64,000 bases of DNA from the NCBI RefSeq assembly GCF_019977315.1, contig NZ_AP024652.1, forward strand, positions 3,038,001-3,102,000, read 5' to 3'. Position 1 is the first letter of the stretch; each line of letters starts with the position of its first letter. A model generated the notes under the pieces. The model had not been told where the DNA came from. It saw nothing but the letters and a program-made list of their open reading frames with translations, and searched no databases. A program made the translations under genes and the position numbers. Of this stretch, positions 34,028 through 44,304 are shown piece after piece. The stretch is from Arthrobacter sp. StoSoilB22. GTDB taxonomy: Bacteria; Actinomycetota; Actinomycetes; Actinomycetales; Micrococcaceae.

Positions 34028-35113
34028 CTACACGTTGAAGCGGAACTCCACCACGTCGCCGTCGGCCATCACGTACTCTTTGCCTTCAATACGGACCTTG
34101 CCTCGGGACTTGGCCTCAGCCATGGAACCGGCGTCGATGAGATCGTCGAAGGAAACAACTTCAGCTTTGATGAAGCCGCGCTGGAAGTCGGAGTGGATCA
34201 CGCCAGCGGCCTGAGGCGCAGTGTCGCCTTGGCGAATGGTCCATGCACGGGTTTCCTTGGGACCGGCTGTGAGGTAGGTCTGCAAGCCAAGGGTGTGGAA
34301 CCCAACGCGGGCCAACTGGTCCAGGCCGGATTCGCTCTGGCCGTTCATTTCCAGCATTTCGCGGGCTTCTTCCTCGTCCAGTTCAACGAGGTCGGATTCG
34401 AGCTTGGCATCAAGGAACACCGCATCAGCAGGGGCCACCAAAGCACGCAGCTCATCCTGCTTTTCCTGGTCACCAAGGATGCCTTCATCGGCATTGAAGA
34501 CGTAGATGAAGGGCTTGGCAGTCAAAAGCCCGAGCTCCTTGAGGTGCTCCATCTCCAGCTTGTCGCTCTTGATCGAGGAGAAGATGGTGTCGCCGCGTTC
34601 CAGGACTGCCTGGGCTGCCTTGATGGCGGCCAGTTCAGCTGCTTCGCGCTTTTTGATCTTGACTTCTTTTTCGATACGCGGGATGGCGTTTTCGATGGTC
34701 TGAAGATCAGCAAGGATCAGCTCGGTGTTGATGGTTTCCATGTCGGAGCGCGGATCAACCTTGCCATCGACGTGGATGACATCCGGGTCATCAAAAACAC
34801 GAACCACCTGCGCGATGGCCTCCGCTTCGCGGATGTTGGCGAGGAATTTGTTCCCCAGGCCTTCGCCTTCCGAGGCACCCTTCACGATGCCTGCGATGTC
34901 CACGAAGGACACCGGAGCGGGCAGCAACTTCTGCGAACCGAAGATCTCCGCCAGCTTCGCCAGACGCGGATCGGGAAGGTTCACCACGCCGACGTTGGGT
35001 TCAATCGTCGCGAACGGATAGTTCGCAGCGAGCACCTGGTTACGAGTCAGTGCATTGAAAAGAGTTGATTTGCCGACGTTGGGCAGTCCGACGATGCCAA
35101 TAGTAAGAGCCAC
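34028..35113 (-). CDS. ychF: Redox-regulated ATPase YchF
   Basis: 361 residues of the Obg-like ATPase 1 family. G1 is [21 protein letters not shown]3 is [16 protein letters not shown], and the modified G4 reads YVFNAD (NxxE/NKxD degenerated, giving ATP preference). The C-terminal TGS domain ends [13 protein letters not shown]. It acts in ribosome and oxidative-stress functions. I favour GTG 35113 over ATG 35119 because a TAGAAT -10 ends eight bases before the GTG and only two before the ATG. Confidence 0.94.
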   Translation of the reverse strand: MALTIGIVGLPNVGKSTLFNALTRNQVLAANYPFATIEPNVGVVNLPDPRLAKLAEIFGSQKLLPAPVSFVDIAGIVKGASEGEGLGNKFLANIREAEAIAQVVRVFDDPDVIHVDGKVDPRSDMETINTELILADLQTIENAIPRIEKEVKIKKREAAELAAIKAAQAVLERGDTIFSSIKSDKLEMEHLKELGLLTAKPFIYVFNADEGILGDQEKQDELRALVAPADAVFLDAKLESDLVELDEEEAREMLEMNGQSESGLDQLARVGFHTLGLQTYLTAGPKETRAWTIRQGDTAPQAAGVIHSDFQRGFIKAEVVSFDDLIDAGSMAEAKSRGKVRIEGKEYVMADGDVVEFRFNV

Positions 35114-35121
35114 GAGCATTG

Positions 35122-35127
35122 ATTCTA
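35122..35127 (-). promoter_or_regulatory. -10 element of ychF, probable leaderless promoter
   Basis: TAGAAT on the minus strand; spacing decides between two start codons in favour of GTG 35113. Confidence 0.5.
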
Positions 35128-35224
35128 CCCGTTGGAACCACGTCCGGGGTTGTCACCACCCGCAAACCGGGCCCACGCGTACAGCCTCGCTAAAACTGTC
35201 GTACCCCTGTGACAGGGTTGCCAC

Positions 35225-36499
35225 ATGGATGGATTTGGATTGGTATTGGCCCTGCTCATGCTGCTGATTGGCGCCGCGGTTGGGCTTGCGGCCGGCTATA
35301 TTGTCTTCCGACGCCGGGGCGCTGGGCTGGAGGAGGACTTTGATGCCGTTTCGTCACGGCTTTCGGAAGTGACGGCACAGCTGGCAGCCGCCGACGCCGA
35401 GCGGCGGCTTTTGTTCACACAGAACCGGGAGTTGAGCGCAGCAAGGAACTCCGACGGCAGTGTTTTGCGCGCGCTCGCTCCCGTGGCCGAAAAGCTCACA
35501 GCGGTGCAGCAACAGGTATCGCTGCTCGAGCGGGACAGGGTGGAGCAGTACGGCCAACTGGCCCAGCAATTGCAGGATGCGCGTTCATCCGACGAACAGC
35601 TCTTGCGGTCAACGCACGCCTTGGCCTCAGCACTCCGTTCCAACAGTGCACGCGGCCAGTGGGGCGAGGTTCAGCTCCGCAGAGTGGTGGAGGCCTCTGG
35701 AATGCTCAAGCACGTGGACTTCCATGAGCAGGTTCATTCGGGCCGTAACGACAACACGCTGCGGCCGGACCTGGTGGTTCAGCTTCCTGGTGGTAAGCAG
35801 CTGGTAGTAGATGCCAAGGTGCCCTTGGCTTCCTACCTCGCTGCGCAGAAACAACTCCACGGAGACGGATCCTTCGGTGAGTCGGTAGGTCCTGCCATCA
35901 GCCATGACTCCAAGACGCTGCTGGCACAGCATGCAAAGGCTCTCAAGGCCCACATCGACGCCTTGGCGGCCAAGAAGTACTGGGATATTCCTGGGAACTC
36001 CCCCGAGCTGGTGATCTGCTTCCTTCCGGCAGAGTCCATTCTGGCGTCAGCCCTTGAGGCCGATCCCGCCCTGCTGGAACACGCCTTGTCCAGGAACGTG
36101 GTCCTGGCGTCGCCAGGCACCTTGCTGGCAGTCCTCAAGTCTGTGGCGTTTACGTGGCGACAGGACGTCCTCACCGATAGCGCCCACGAACTGTTTGAGC
36201 TCGCAAAGCAGCTCTACGAACGCATGGGTACTCTCGGTGAGAATGTCAGCAAGCTGGGCAGCTCGTTGAAGACCTCTGTGGATCGCTACAACGCCATGGT
36301 GGGCACACTGGAGGCACGGGTGCTCCCTACAGCGCGCAAGCTCAACACTATGGACGATGCTGGCCTCGCCGCGCCGGTGTCCGTTGAGGTTGTCCCCCGC
36401 GCGTTGGCAGCCCCGGAACTGCTGGCCGTGGACACCCATGGGCATCAGGACGCAGCCCACGACCAGGACGACCGCCAGGACCGGGAGTCGGCCGCCTAA
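35225..36499 (+). CDS. rmuC: DNA recombination protein RmuC
   Basis: 424 residues. One N-terminal membrane helix (FGLVLALLMLLIGAAVGLAA) is followed by a long coiled coil (residues ~35-130). The RmuC core, a PD-(D/E)XK-like nuclease fold, includes RGQWGEVQLRRVVEASGM, VHSGRNDNTLRPDLVVQLPG and LVVDAKVPLASYLAA, with the catalytic-type Asp and Lys. It limits inversion at short repeats in E. coli. The C-terminal ~45 residues are charged and divergent. Confidence 0.92.
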   Translation: MDGFGLVLALLMLLIGAAVGLAAGYIVFRRRGAGLEEDFDAVSSRLSEVTAQLAAADAERRLLFTQNRELSAARNSDGSVLRALAPVAEKLTAVQQQVSLLERDRVEQYGQLAQQLQDARSSDEQLLRSTHALASALRSNSARGQWGEVQLRRVVEASGMLKHVDFHEQVHSGRNDNTLRPDLVVQLPGGKQLVVDAKVPLASYLAAQKQLHGDGSFGESVGPAISHDSKTLLAQHAKALKAHIDALAAKKYWDIPGNSPELVICFLPAESILASALEADPALLEHALSRNVVLASPGTLLAVLKSVAFTWRQDVLTDSAHELFELAKQLYERMGTLGENVSKLGSSLKTSVDRYNAMVGTLEARVLPTARKLNTMDDAGLAAPVSVEVVPRALAAPELLAVDTHGHQDAAHDQDDRQDRESAA

Positions 36500-36518
36500 G
36501 AGATGGGCCGCTTAACGG

Positions 36519-36572
36519 AACTGGCCCGCAGTGAAGGCTTTCCCGAAGGAAGGCAACCACTGCGGGCCAGTT
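36519..36572. terminator. Bidirectional terminator between rmuC and ispH
   Basis: AACTGGCCCGCAGTG (36519-36533) pairs with CACTGCGGGCCAGTT (36558-36572); convergent genes on both sides. Confidence 0.85.
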
Positions 36573-36588
36573 GTGTAACGAGTATTTG

Positions 36589-37674
36589 TTAGGACGTCGG
36601 ACGGTTTCCACGGCCGCCAAGGGCACGTGTCACATCGCCGGCCTTCTTCAAGGTGGCCCGCAGTTCCTTGGGAAGCGAGAAAAGCAGGTCTTCCTCTGCT
36701 GTCACCACTTCCTGGACCTCACCGTAACCGTAGTCAGCCAGAAGCCGCAGAACATCCTTGACGAGCACCTCAGGAACGGAAGCGCCGGAAGTCACGCCCA
36801 CGGTGGCAACGCCCTCGAACCAGGACTCGTCCACTTCATTGGCAAAATCCACGCGGTACGAGCTCTTGGCACCATATTCCAGCGCTACTTCAACCAAGCG
36901 CACGGAGTTGGACGAGTTGGCCGAACCAACAACGATCACGAGGTCAGCCTGCGGGGCGATCTTCTTGATAGCCACCTGCCGGTTGGTGGTGGCATAGCAA
37001 ATGTCATCGCTGGGCGGATCCTGCAGGGTAGGGAAACGGTCCTTGAGGAGGCGAACGGTTTCCATGGTTTCGTCCACGCTGAGCGTGGTCTGAGAAAGCC
37101 AGATGGTTTTCTCAGGGTCACGGACGGTGACCTTGTCCACTTCATGGGGCCCGTTAATGATCTGGATATGCTCCGGGGCTTCGCCGGCTGTTCCTTCGAC
37201 TTCCTCGTGGCCTTCGTGACCAATGAGCAGGATGTCGTAATCTTCCTTGGCAAAGCGCACAGCTTCCTTGTGCACTTTGGTGACCAGAGGGCAGGTTGCA
37301 TCGATGGTGCGCAATCCGCGATCCTCGGCTGACTGCACCACTGCAGGTGAGACGCCGTGTGCGGAGAAGATGACCAGTGCGCCTTCGGGGACCTCGTCGG
37401 TTTCCTCAACGAAGATGGCGCCTTGCTCCTCCAGGGAGCTAACAACGTGCACGTTGTGGACGATCTGCTTGCGTACGTAGACGGGAGGCCCGTAGTGCTC
37501 CAAAGCCTTTTCCACAGCAATGACAGCCCGGTCTACGCCAGCGCAATAACCTCGAGGGGCCGCCAACAGGACCTTCTTGGGACCCGTGACGGGCGCCGCT
37601 GCCTGGACCTCTTCCGGAGAACGGCGTCTGCGGGGCACCGTGGGCATAGGAATGGAAACTGCTGTGCTGGTCAT
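36589..37674 (-). CDS. ispH: 4-hydroxy-3-methylbut-2-enyl diphosphate reductase
   Basis: 361 residues. Three conserved Cys lie in [24 protein letters not shown] and [12 protein letters not shown] and hold the 4Fe-4S cluster. [13 protein letters not shown] and [15 protein letters not shown] are further IspH motifs. It catalyses the last step of the MEP isoprenoid pathway. The C-terminus extends past the usual ~315 residues. A TAGCAT hexamer and a GGAGGA sequence directly precede the ATG at 37674. Confidence 0.95.
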   Translation of the reverse strand: MTSTAVSIPMPTVPRRRRSPEEVQAAAPVTGPKKVLLAAPRGYCAGVDRAVIAVEKALEHYGPPVYVRKQIVHNVHVVSSLEEQGAIFVEETDEVPEGALVIFSAHGVSPAVVQSAEDRGLRTIDATCPLVTKVHKEAVRFAKEDYDILLIGHEGHEEVEGTAGEAPEHIQIINGPHEVDKVTVRDPEKTIWLSQTTLSVDETMETVRLLKDRFPTLQDPPSDDICYATTNRQVAIKKIAPQADLVIVVGSANSSNSVRLVEVALEYGAKSSYRVDFANEVDESWFEGVATVGVTSGASVPEVLVKDVLRLLADYGYGEVQEVVTAEEDLLFSLPKELRATLKKAGDVTRALGGRGNRPTS

Positions 37675-37680
37675 TCCTCC

Positions 37681-37686
37681 ATGCTA
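37681..37686 (-). promoter_or_regulatory. -10-like element of ispH
   Basis: TAGCAT six bases before ATG 37674; the intervening GGAGGA could serve as ribosome-binding site only if transcription starts further upstream. Confidence 0.35.
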
Positions 37687-37698
37687 CCGGCCCGGCCT

Positions 37699-38562
37699 TT
37701 ACCCGGGGGCCGAACGTGACCGTCGTCGCCCTGACACGAAGGATCCTATGACGCCTGCCACAAACAATGCGCCGGATGTCACCGCTGCGATCAGGATCCA
37801 TTGCCCGAAGCTTGTCTTTGCGGCCGTGAAGAACTCTTGTTTGAAAAGCTCAGCCACACCGTTTGCGCTGGACAGGTTACCCACTACTCCTCCGGCCAGG
37901 TCCGCGCCCGCCGTCCAGAGCGCAGCCAGCGCCAGGCCGCCAAGCCCAACGAAGACCAGCACCAGGGAACGCCTGCGTGCAACCACAAGAGCCAGCAATA
38001 AGGAAATGAGAGCGCCGAGTGCGGCCACCCACCATAGGGGCGCAAACGCAGCCACCCGCTCCACCAGTTGGCGGTGGGAGGGCTCCCCCAGAGAGACCAG
38101 GCTTTCCGCTGGAACATCAATCCGGATCCGGGTGGCCTCGGCGAAATGATCGCGAATGAGTCTGACCATGGGGCTGATATCAAGGACCAGCGCAGAGGTG
38201 GTGGCTGCTTCCTCTGATTGGTTCGCCGCGCCGAAGTTCAACCTGTGGCTGTTGCGCACTGTCTCTTCCCACGCCCGGGGGTAGTCGCTCCACGATTGCA
38301 TTCCAGATGCAGCGCTGCGGAGTGCGTCAGCCGCCAACGATTGGATGGGCCCTGGGAGATCCACGGATGACTCGAAGGTTCCAACTGCGGCAGCGGCCAG
38401 TTTGCTTTGGAATTCCGGATCATTGCCCAGTGCACCTGCCATCCGGACAAAGCCCTCTTCTTTGACGATGTTCTGGTCAACCCACGCGGTAGGAACGGCG
38501 ACGGCTGTGAGGAGTAAAGCGAGGATCACTCCCAATGCTGAAACAAAACTACGCAAGGTCAT
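37699..38562 (-). CDS. Membrane protein of unknown function
   Basis: 287 residues. An N-terminal helix (FVSALGVILALLLTAVAVP) precedes a ~150-residue extracytoplasmic part (WVDQNIVKEEGFVRMAGALG at its start). Three C-terminal helices follow (LWWVAALGALISLLLALVVA, LVLVFVGLGGLALAALWTAG, WILIAAVTSGALFVAGVIGS) and a basic tail. I do not recognise a family. The start is uncertain: ATG 38562 has GAGG too close, and ATG 38607 has no ribosome-binding site. It is divergent from xseA. Confidence 0.7.
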   Translation of the reverse strand: MTLRSFVSALGVILALLLTAVAVPTAWVDQNIVKEEGFVRMAGALGNDPEFQSKLAAAAVGTFESSVDLPGPIQSLAADALRSAASGMQSWSDYPRAWEETVRNSHRLNFGAANQSEEAATTSALVLDISPMVRLIRDHFAEATRIRIDVPAESLVSLGEPSHRQLVERVAAFAPLWWVAALGALISLLLALVVARRRSLVLVFVGLGGLALAALWTAGADLAGGVVGNLSSANGVAELFKQEFFTAAKTSFGQWILIAAVTSGALFVAGVIGSFVSGRRRSRSAPG

Positions 38563-38744
38563 CCTCGGGGTTCGGGGGCTATGCCACCATCCTAGGTGTG
38601 TCCACATAGCAGAAAAAATGTCGGAGGCCTCGCCCAAGCTATGGATAGAGTTGGAAGGCCGGTTGGCACCACAGCCGCACCCCTGAGCGAGGACAATGAC
38701 AATGCAGGTACAAACACGGCGCTTGAACCAGGCATGGACCACCC

Positions 38745-40022
38745 ATGTCCGCTGAAGCAACGCCGGAATCGACGCTGCCTGGGACCGCTGCTGAGACCAG
38801 CCCGGACAATCCATGGCCCCTGCAGTTGCTCTCCCGCAAGCTCAAGGCACACATAGAGCGGGCGCCGGCTGCGTGGATTGAGGGTCAGGTCATCGAACTG
38901 AACCGCAGGGGCGGTAACGCTTTTCTGACCTTGCGTGATGTGGACGCGGAGATTTCACTCCCTGCATCTGTGTGGTCAACGGTGCTTGACCGCCAGAAGA
39001 TACCCCTGGAACGTGGCTCCCGCGTGGTTGCCTTGGTGAAAGCGGACTTCTGGGTGAAGACAGGGCGCCTGAACATGTCTGTGAAGGACATCCGTCCGGT
39101 AGGCCTCGGCGATCTGCTGGCAAGAATTGAACGGCTGCGCCAGGCGCTGGCGGCCGAGGGCCTGTTCGCTGACTCCCGGAAGCGGAAGCTTCCTCTTCTC
39201 CCCCACCGCATCGGCCTCATTACCGGCAGGGATTCCGATGCCAAGAAGGACGTCATGCGCAACGCTGCTTTGCGTTGGCCGGCGGTGGAGTTTGACGTCC
39301 GCGAAGTGGCTGTCCAGGGCAACACCGCCGTTTCACAGATCATAGCCGCCTTGAAGAAACTGGATGCCGACCCGCACGTGGATGTGATTGTCCTCGCTCG
39401 CGGCGGCGGCGCTTTGGAAGATCTCCTGCCTTTCAGCAATGAGGACCTCATCCGTGCCGTGTCTGCGGCCACTACACCGGTTGTTAGTGCGATCGGCCAT
39501 GAAGCCGACCGTCCTATCCTGGACGACGTCGCGGACCTCCGGGCGTCAACACCCACTGATGCGGCCAAACGAATCGTTCCGGATGTGGCCGAGGAACTGG
39601 CCATGGTCCGGCAGGCCAGGGACCATCTTCGCCGAAGCATCGGCCGCATGGTGGACCGGGAGACTGATCGGCTCCACGCATTGAGGTCCCGGCCCGTCCT
39701 GGCCACCCCCTCTTCGATGGTGGATGCCCGTTCCGAGGACATCCACCGCCTCCAGCGACGAACTCATTCAGCGGTCAGCACCGCGGTTCTCCGGGCCTTG
39801 GACCAGGTCCACCATCTCCGTGCGCAGGTTCGCGCCTTGTCACCCCAGAAGACGCTGGACCGAGGCTACGCCGTCGTTCAGCTCATTGGCCAGGACCAAG
39901 CGGGTCACCACGTGGTCAGCAGCCCCGAAGAAGCTCCGGACGGAACACCACTGAGCGTTCGGGTAGCTGAGGGACGATTCAGGGCTGTCTCGGCTGGATC
40001 AGGTCAGCTTATGGAACGCTGA
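38745..40022 (+). CDS. xseA: Exodeoxyribonuclease VII large subunit
   Basis: 425 residues. The N-terminal OB-fold ([20 protein letters not shown]) leads into the catalytic domain ([20 protein letters not shown], then [20 protein letters not shown] and [33 protein letters not shown]). A coiled-coil region and the C-terminal [10 protein letters not shown] follow. With XseB it degrades single-stranded DNA. The gap 38563-38744 to the divergent gene shows no recognisable promoter. Confidence 0.94.
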   Translation: MSAEATPESTLPGTAAETSPDNPWPLQLLSRKLKAHIERAPAAWIEGQVIELNRRGGNAFLTLRDVDAEISLPASVWSTVLDRQKIPLERGSRVVALVKADFWVKTGRLNMSVKDIRPVGLGDLLARIERLRQALAAEGLFADSRKRKLPLLPHRIGLITGRDSDAKKDVMRNAALRWPAVEFDVREVAVQGNTAVSQIIAALKKLDADPHVDVIVLARGGGALEDLLPFSNEDLIRAVSAATTPVVSAIGHEADRPILDDVADLRASTPTDAAKRIVPDVAEELAMVRQARDHLRRSIGRMVDRETDRLHALRSRPVLATPSSMVDARSEDIHRLQRRTHSAVSTAVLRALDQVHHLRAQVRALSPQKTLDRGYAVVQLIGQDQAGHHVVSSPEEAPDGTPLSVRVAEGRFRAVSAGSGQLMER

Positions 40023-40095
40023 CAACCCTCCCAGCACCCACCTCTCACCCGAACTTGATTCGCCGGTTACACCGTCACCACCACGAAGGACCACC

Positions 40096-40362
40096 ATGAC
40101 TGAGAACAACCAGACAGCACCTACCCCGGAATCCCTTGACGGACTTAGCTATGAGGAAGCCCGCGAACAACTTGTGGCGGTGGTGGGACGCCTGGAGGCA
40201 GGCGGAGCCAGTTTGGAAGAATCGCTGGCTCTCTGGGAACGCGGCGAGGCATTGGCCAAGCGCTGCGAGGACTGGCTTGAAGGAGCCCGTCAGCGCCTGG
40301 CAACCGCCCGCGATGCAAGCAACGACGACGGCACTTCGGCACCCGGCAACCGGACCGTTTAG
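40096..40362 (+). CDS. xseB: Exodeoxyribonuclease VII small subunit
   Basis: 88 residues. [20 protein letters not shown], then [20 protein letters not shown] and WLEGARQRL, are the XseB helical hairpin that binds the large subunit. It starts 73 bases behind xseA, with AAGGACCACC before ATG. Its stop codon overlaps the stop of the convergent PPK2 gene (shared bases 40359-40362). Confidence 0.93.
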   Translation: MTENNQTAPTPESLDGLSYEEAREQLVAVVGRLEAGGASLEESLALWERGEALAKRCEDWLEGARQRLATARDASNDDGTSAPGNRTV

Positions 40363-41219
40363 GACTCCTCCACGAGGGCGCGTTCCTCGGCGACGTCAAA
40401 GTCAGCCTTGGGCCAGTCCAGCTGCAGGCCACCGAGGGCATCCAACAGGAGTTGCTGCACTGCGATGCGCGCGTACCACTTCCTGTTGGCCGGCACCACG
40501 TGCCAGGGAGCAATCTCCGTGGAGGTCTTCTCGAAGGCAACGCGATAGGCGTCCATGTAGTCGTCCCAGAATGCACGCTCCGCGAGGTCACCGCGGCTGT
40601 ACTTCCAATGTTTGGTGGGATCGTCGAGCCTGGCAATGAGGCGTTTCTTCTGCTCGTCCTTGCTGATGTTGAGCATGACCTTCACCACGGTGGTTCCCTG
40701 CTCGGTAAGGCGAGCCTCGAAGTCATTGATCGCGGCATACCTGCGTTCCAGCTCGGGAGCGTCAGCCCAGCCGTGGACGCGGTGGATCAGGACGTCTTCG
40801 TAGTGTGACCTGTCGAAGACCCCCACCATCCCGGCGTCGGGAACCCGCTTTTCGATCCTCCACAGGAAGTCGTGCGCCTTTTCCTCGTCAGTTGGGGCTT
40901 TGAAAGCGGACACTTGAACGCCTTGCACATCCATGGCCCCCACCACGTGGCTGACGATGCCGCCCTTGCCCGCAGTGTCCATGGCTTGGAGTATCAGCAG
41001 GAGCCGTTTCTGGCTGCCGGCCCTGCCCTCGGCAAAAAGCTTTTCCTGCAGTTCCGCCAACCGCACGTCCTGTGCCTCCAGCAGCGCCTTGCCATCCGCT
41101 TTCGCGCCTGTGTAGCCGGGTGTGGATTCAGGATCCACTTCTGCCAGCGAAAACCCTGATCCCACCCTGAGGGCTTCGGCCGGACTTGTGGCGAACTCAA
41201 CTGCTGCAGCCATCGGCAT
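40359..41219 (-). CDS. Polyphosphate kinase 2 family protein
   Basis: 286 residues. Walker A-like [19 protein letters not shown] (about residues 79-97), lid-type Arg-rich region, and [18 protein letters not shown] as Walker [21 protein letters not shown] and [15 protein letters not shown] are typical of PPK2. It uses polyphosphate to phosphorylate nucleoside mono- or diphosphates; the subclass cannot be fixed here. An AAAGG site precedes the ATG. Confidence 0.92.
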   Translation of the reverse strand: MPMAAAVEFATSPAEALRVGSGFSLAEVDPESTPGYTGAKADGKALLEAQDVRLAELQEKLFAEGRAGSQKRLLLILQAMDTAGKGGIVSHVVGAMDVQGVQVSAFKAPTDEEKAHDFLWRIEKRVPDAGMVGVFDRSHYEDVLIHRVHGWADAPELERRYAAINDFEARLTEQGTTVVKVMLNISKDEQKKRLIARLDDPTKHWKYSRGDLAERAFWDDYMDAYRVAFEKTSTEIAPWHVVPANRKWYARIAVQQLLLDALGGLQLDWPKADFDVAEERALVEES

Positions 41220-41266
41220 GCCTTTCTGCCCTGCCGCGCCTCCGTGGCGCGGCTATGGACCTCAGG

Positions 41267-42487
41267 CTAGTTGCCCGGGTACCTCGACAGGAAGTCCGCC
41301 ATGCGGCCAATCGCTTCTTCAATGTCCTTGACGTTGGGCAAGGTCACCATTCGGAAGTGGTCCGGTCGAACCCAGTTGAAGGCACGTCCGTGGGAAACCA
41401 GGATTTTTTGTTCCTTCAGCAAATCGAGGACGAACTTCTCGTCATCCCGAATGTGGAAGACCTCCGGGTCCAACTTCGGGAACAAATAGAGGGCACCTCG
41501 AGCCTGCTGGGTGCTGACGCCGGGAATCTCGTTCAAGAGGTCGTAGGCCTTATTGCGCTGCTCCAGGAGCCTGCCGCCGGGCAGGATGAGGTCGTTGATG
41601 CTTTGGTAGCCCCCCAGCGCAGTTTGGATGGCGTGCTGTGCAGGAACATTGGCGCACAACCGCATGTTGGCCAGCAGGTTGATGCCCTCAAGATAGTCCG
41701 CAGCATCCTTCTTGGGACCGGAAATGGCCATCCAGCCGGCGCGGTAACCGCACACACGGTAGGCCTTGGACAATCCACTGAACGTCAGGCACAGGACGTC
41801 GTCCCCGGTGAGCCCGGCGAGATTCACATGGACGGCGTCTTCGTAGAGAATCTTCTCGTAGATCTCATCAGCGAAGAGAACCAGTCCATGTTTCTCCGCC
41901 AAAGCCACGATCTTCTTGAGGGTCTCCTCCGGGTAGACGGCTCCGGTGGGGTTGTTGGGGTTGATCACCACAATGCCCTTGGTCCGCGGCGTGATCTTGG
42001 ATTCCATATCCTCAAGATCGGGTTGCCATCCGGAATCTTCGTCGCAGAGGTAGTGCACGGGACGGCCCCCGGCAAGGGCCACCGAGGCGGTCCACAGCGG
42101 GTAATCAGGAGTGGGAATCAGCACTTCGTCGCCGTCGTCCAGGAGCGCCATGAGGGACATGGTGATGAGCTCACTGACCCCGTTGCCGAGGTAGATATCG
42201 TCAACGTGGATGTTCTGGATGCCACGCGTTTGGTAGTACTGCGAGACCGCGGTCCGGGCAGAGAAAATGCCACGGGAGTCGCTGTAGCCCTGGGCATTAG
42301 GCAAGTGCCGGATCATGTCCACCAAAATGGCGTCGGGCGCTTCAAAACCAAATGGTGCCGGGTTTCCGATGTTCAGTTTGAGGATCCGATGACCCTCTGC
42401 TTCCATTTGCTGGGCGGCCTGAAGAATCGGTCCACGGATGTCGTAAAGGACATTATGAAGCTTGGTGGACTGCTTGAAATTCGCCAT
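41267..42487 (-). CDS. Pyridoxal-phosphate aminotransferase, AlaA/alanine type
   Basis: 406 residues, class I aminotransferase. Start KLHNVLYDIRGPILQAAQQM and LNIGNPAPFGFEAP are typical of the AlaA/AlaT group (Rv0337c AspC type). NPNNPTGAVYP holds the cofactor Asn, and the PLP lysine is in TFSGLSKAYRVCGYRAGW. The Arg for the substrate carboxylate is in DHFRMVTLP. It probably makes alanine from pyruvate and glutamate. It is monocistronic with GAGGG before ATG. Confidence 0.9.
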   Translation of the reverse strand: MANFKQSTKLHNVLYDIRGPILQAAQQMEAEGHRILKLNIGNPAPFGFEAPDAILVDMIRHLPNAQGYSDSRGIFSARTAVSQYYQTRGIQNIHVDDIYLGNGVSELITMSLMALLDDGDEVLIPTPDYPLWTASVALAGGRPVHYLCDEDSGWQPDLEDMESKITPRTKGIVVINPNNPTGAVYPEETLKKIVALAEKHGLVLFADEIYEKILYEDAVHVNLAGLTGDDVLCLTFSGLSKAYRVCGYRAGWMAISGPKKDAADYLEGINLLANMRLCANVPAQHAIQTALGGYQSINDLILPGGRLLEQRNKAYDLLNEIPGVSTQQARGALYLFPKLDPEVFHIRDDEKFVLDLLKEQKILVSHGRAFNWVRPDHFRMVTLPNVKDIEEAIGRMADFLSRYPGN

Positions 42488-42544
42488 CCCTCAAATATGC
42501 CATACGGGTGATGGAGTTTAGCTGAGACTTAACTCACAGAAACG

Positions 42545-42588
42545 ACGACGGCGGTGACGGGCCCGCGCGGGCCCGTCACCGCCGTCGT
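42545..42588 (-). terminator. Terminator of the osmoprotectant transporter operon
   Basis: 44-base perfect palindrome (22-bp arms around CGCG) downstream of the binding-protein gene on the minus strand. Confidence 0.82.
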
Positions 42589-42607
42589 ACGCGGTTTTGT
42601 TCAGGTG

Positions 42608-43564
42608 TTACTTGACGATTCCCTTGTCCTTCAGCCAGGCTGCGGCTGCGTCCTTGGGGGCCTGCTTCTGGTCGCCACTGACTGCGCGGTTCAGGTTGAT
42701 CAGGTCCTCGGTGGTGAGGATCTTGGAGACGTTGTTGAGTGCTTCCTTGGCCTTGTCCGTCATCTTGGCTTCCTTGACCAACGGCAGGACCTGCTGGGCC
42801 TTGAAGTTGTTCTTCGGATCCTCCAGGACCACAAGGTCATTATCTGCGATGGACGGAGTGGTGGTGTAAATGTCCGCCACCTGGACCTTGTCTTCGAGGA
42901 GGGCCTGGAGCGTCAGATTGCCGCCACCGTCATTGAAAGGCTGCAAACCCTTGAGCTCACAACCGTAGTTGGCCTTCAGTCCCGGGAAGCCGTAGGCGCG
43001 GGTCTCGAAAGTGGCCGGTGCAGCCATGGTGAAGTCCTTGCACACCTTCGCCAGGTCCTCGATGGACTTCAGCTGGTACTTCTCGGCGGTGGCCTTGGTG
43101 ACAACCATGGCGTCCTTGGACTCGGCCTTGGCCGGCTCCAGGACTGCAAGGCCTTCCGGAAGCTTGCCTGGGAGTGCCTTGTAAACGTCGTCGGCGGAGA
43201 CCTCGGTAGCTTCCGTGTCCACATAGGACAGGAGGTTGCCGGAGTAGTCCGGGACGAGGTCTATGGAGCCGTCCTGGACCGCCTTGAAGTAGATCTCGCG
43301 CGAACCGATATTCGGCTTGGACGTTGCCGTCAGACCAGCAGCGTTGAGGGCACCCACATAGATCTCTGCGACAACCTGGCTCTCCGGGAAGTCAGCGGAG
43401 CCAACCACCAACGAGCCGCCTTCGGCGGAGCCACTGGCTGCGGAGGTGGACGGGGTGGCCAAGGGGCTGCCGCCGCACGCGCTCAAAGCGAGGGCCACGC
43501 CCAGTCCAGCGGCGAGGCCGCCGAGACCACGGCGCGTCAGGGTCATGGGGACGGGGTTTTTCAT
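42608..43564 (-). CDS. Osmoprotectant ABC transporter, glycine betaine/choline-type binding lipoprotein
   Basis: 318 residues. The lipobox is LALSACGGS (Cys near residue 30), in a signal peptide with a GLGGLAAGLGVALAL core. The mature fold is OpuAC/ProX-like: VVGSADFPESQVVAEIYVGA, NIGSREIYFKAVQDGSIDLV and PDYSGNLLSYVDTEA. It is the last gene of a four-gene minus-strand operon and overlaps the permease by four bases. Confidence 0.92.
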   Translation of the reverse strand: MKNPVPMTLTRRGLGGLAAGLGVALALSACGGSPLATPSTSAASGSAEGGSLVVGSADFPESQVVAEIYVGALNAAGLTATSKPNIGSREIYFKAVQDGSIDLVPDYSGNLLSYVDTEATEVSADDVYKALPGKLPEGLAVLEPAKAESKDAMVVTKATAEKYQLKSIEDLAKVCKDFTMAAPATFETRAYGFPGLKANYGCELKGLQPFNDGGGNLTLQALLEDKVQVADIYTTTPSIADNDLVVLEDPKNNFKAQQVLPLVKEAKMTDKAKEALNNVSKILTTEDLINLNRAVSGDQKQAPKDAAAAWLKDKGIVK

Positions 43565-44304
43565 GGTGTACCTCCTTGAACGGCAGCCTCGGCGGGAGCC
43601 GCGGCTGTGAGATCGTCGGCTGCCTTCTGGCGGCCGCGAGAGTCGAGGGTGAGTCCTGGCGAAATAACGAGCCGTTGCACTCCGGCGAGGACCAGGTCCA
43701 CGGCAATGGCCAGCCCCGCTATGAGCAAGGAACCACCGAGCATCCTGGGGAAATCCTGCAGGACCAGGCCATCGAATAGATACCGGCCCAGCCCGCCCAA
43801 CGGTAGGTAGGCAACCACGGAGACTGTGGCAATGACCTGCAGAACGGCGGTGCGAATACCGCCGAACATCACCTGCAACCCGTTGGGTACTTCCACCCGA
43901 AACAGGATCTGAAGTTCGGTCATCCCCATGGCCCGGGCGGCGTCCACCACAGTGGCGTCAACGCTGGAAATGCCGGCATAGGTCCCGGCCAGCAGCGGCG
44001 GCACAGTGAGAATGACAAGCGCCCACACAGGAGGCATCAGGCCACTACCGGCAAGCAACGCAAAAAGGACCAGCAACCCGAGCGTGGGGAGAGCACGCAG
44101 AGCGCCCGCCACGGCAACCGCAACTACGCGGCCACGGCCGGTGTGCCCAATATAGAGGCCGATGGGTATGGCGATCGCAGCGGCGATAACCAGGACCAAC
44201 GCGCTGTACTGCAGGTGCTCCAGCAAGCGGGTGGGGATTCCCCCGCTACCGGTCCAGTTTTTGGGGTTGGTCAGCCAGGCGATGGTTTCGGCAAAGATGT
44301 TCAT
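43561..44304 (-). CDS. Osmoprotectant ABC transporter permease (OpuCD/ProW type)
   Basis: 247 residues with six helices. LEHLQYSALVLVIAAAIAIP and the EAA-type loop VDAARAMGMTELQILFRVEV are family features; PNGLQVMFGGIRTAVLQVIA follows. The C-terminal 30 residues are basic and non-conserved. It overlaps the second permease by four bases. Confidence 0.92.
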   Translation of the reverse strand: MNIFAETIAWLTNPKNWTGSGGIPTRLLEHLQYSALVLVIAAAIAIPIGLYIGHTGRGRVVAVAVAGALRALPTLGLLVLFALLAGSGLMPPVWALVILTVPPLLAGTYAGISSVDATVVDAARAMGMTELQILFRVEVPNGLQVMFGGIRTAVLQVIATVSVVAYLPLGGLGRYLFDGLVLQDFPRMLGGSLLIAGLAIAVDLVLAGVQRLVISPGLTLDSRGRQKAADDLTAAAPAEAAVQGGTP

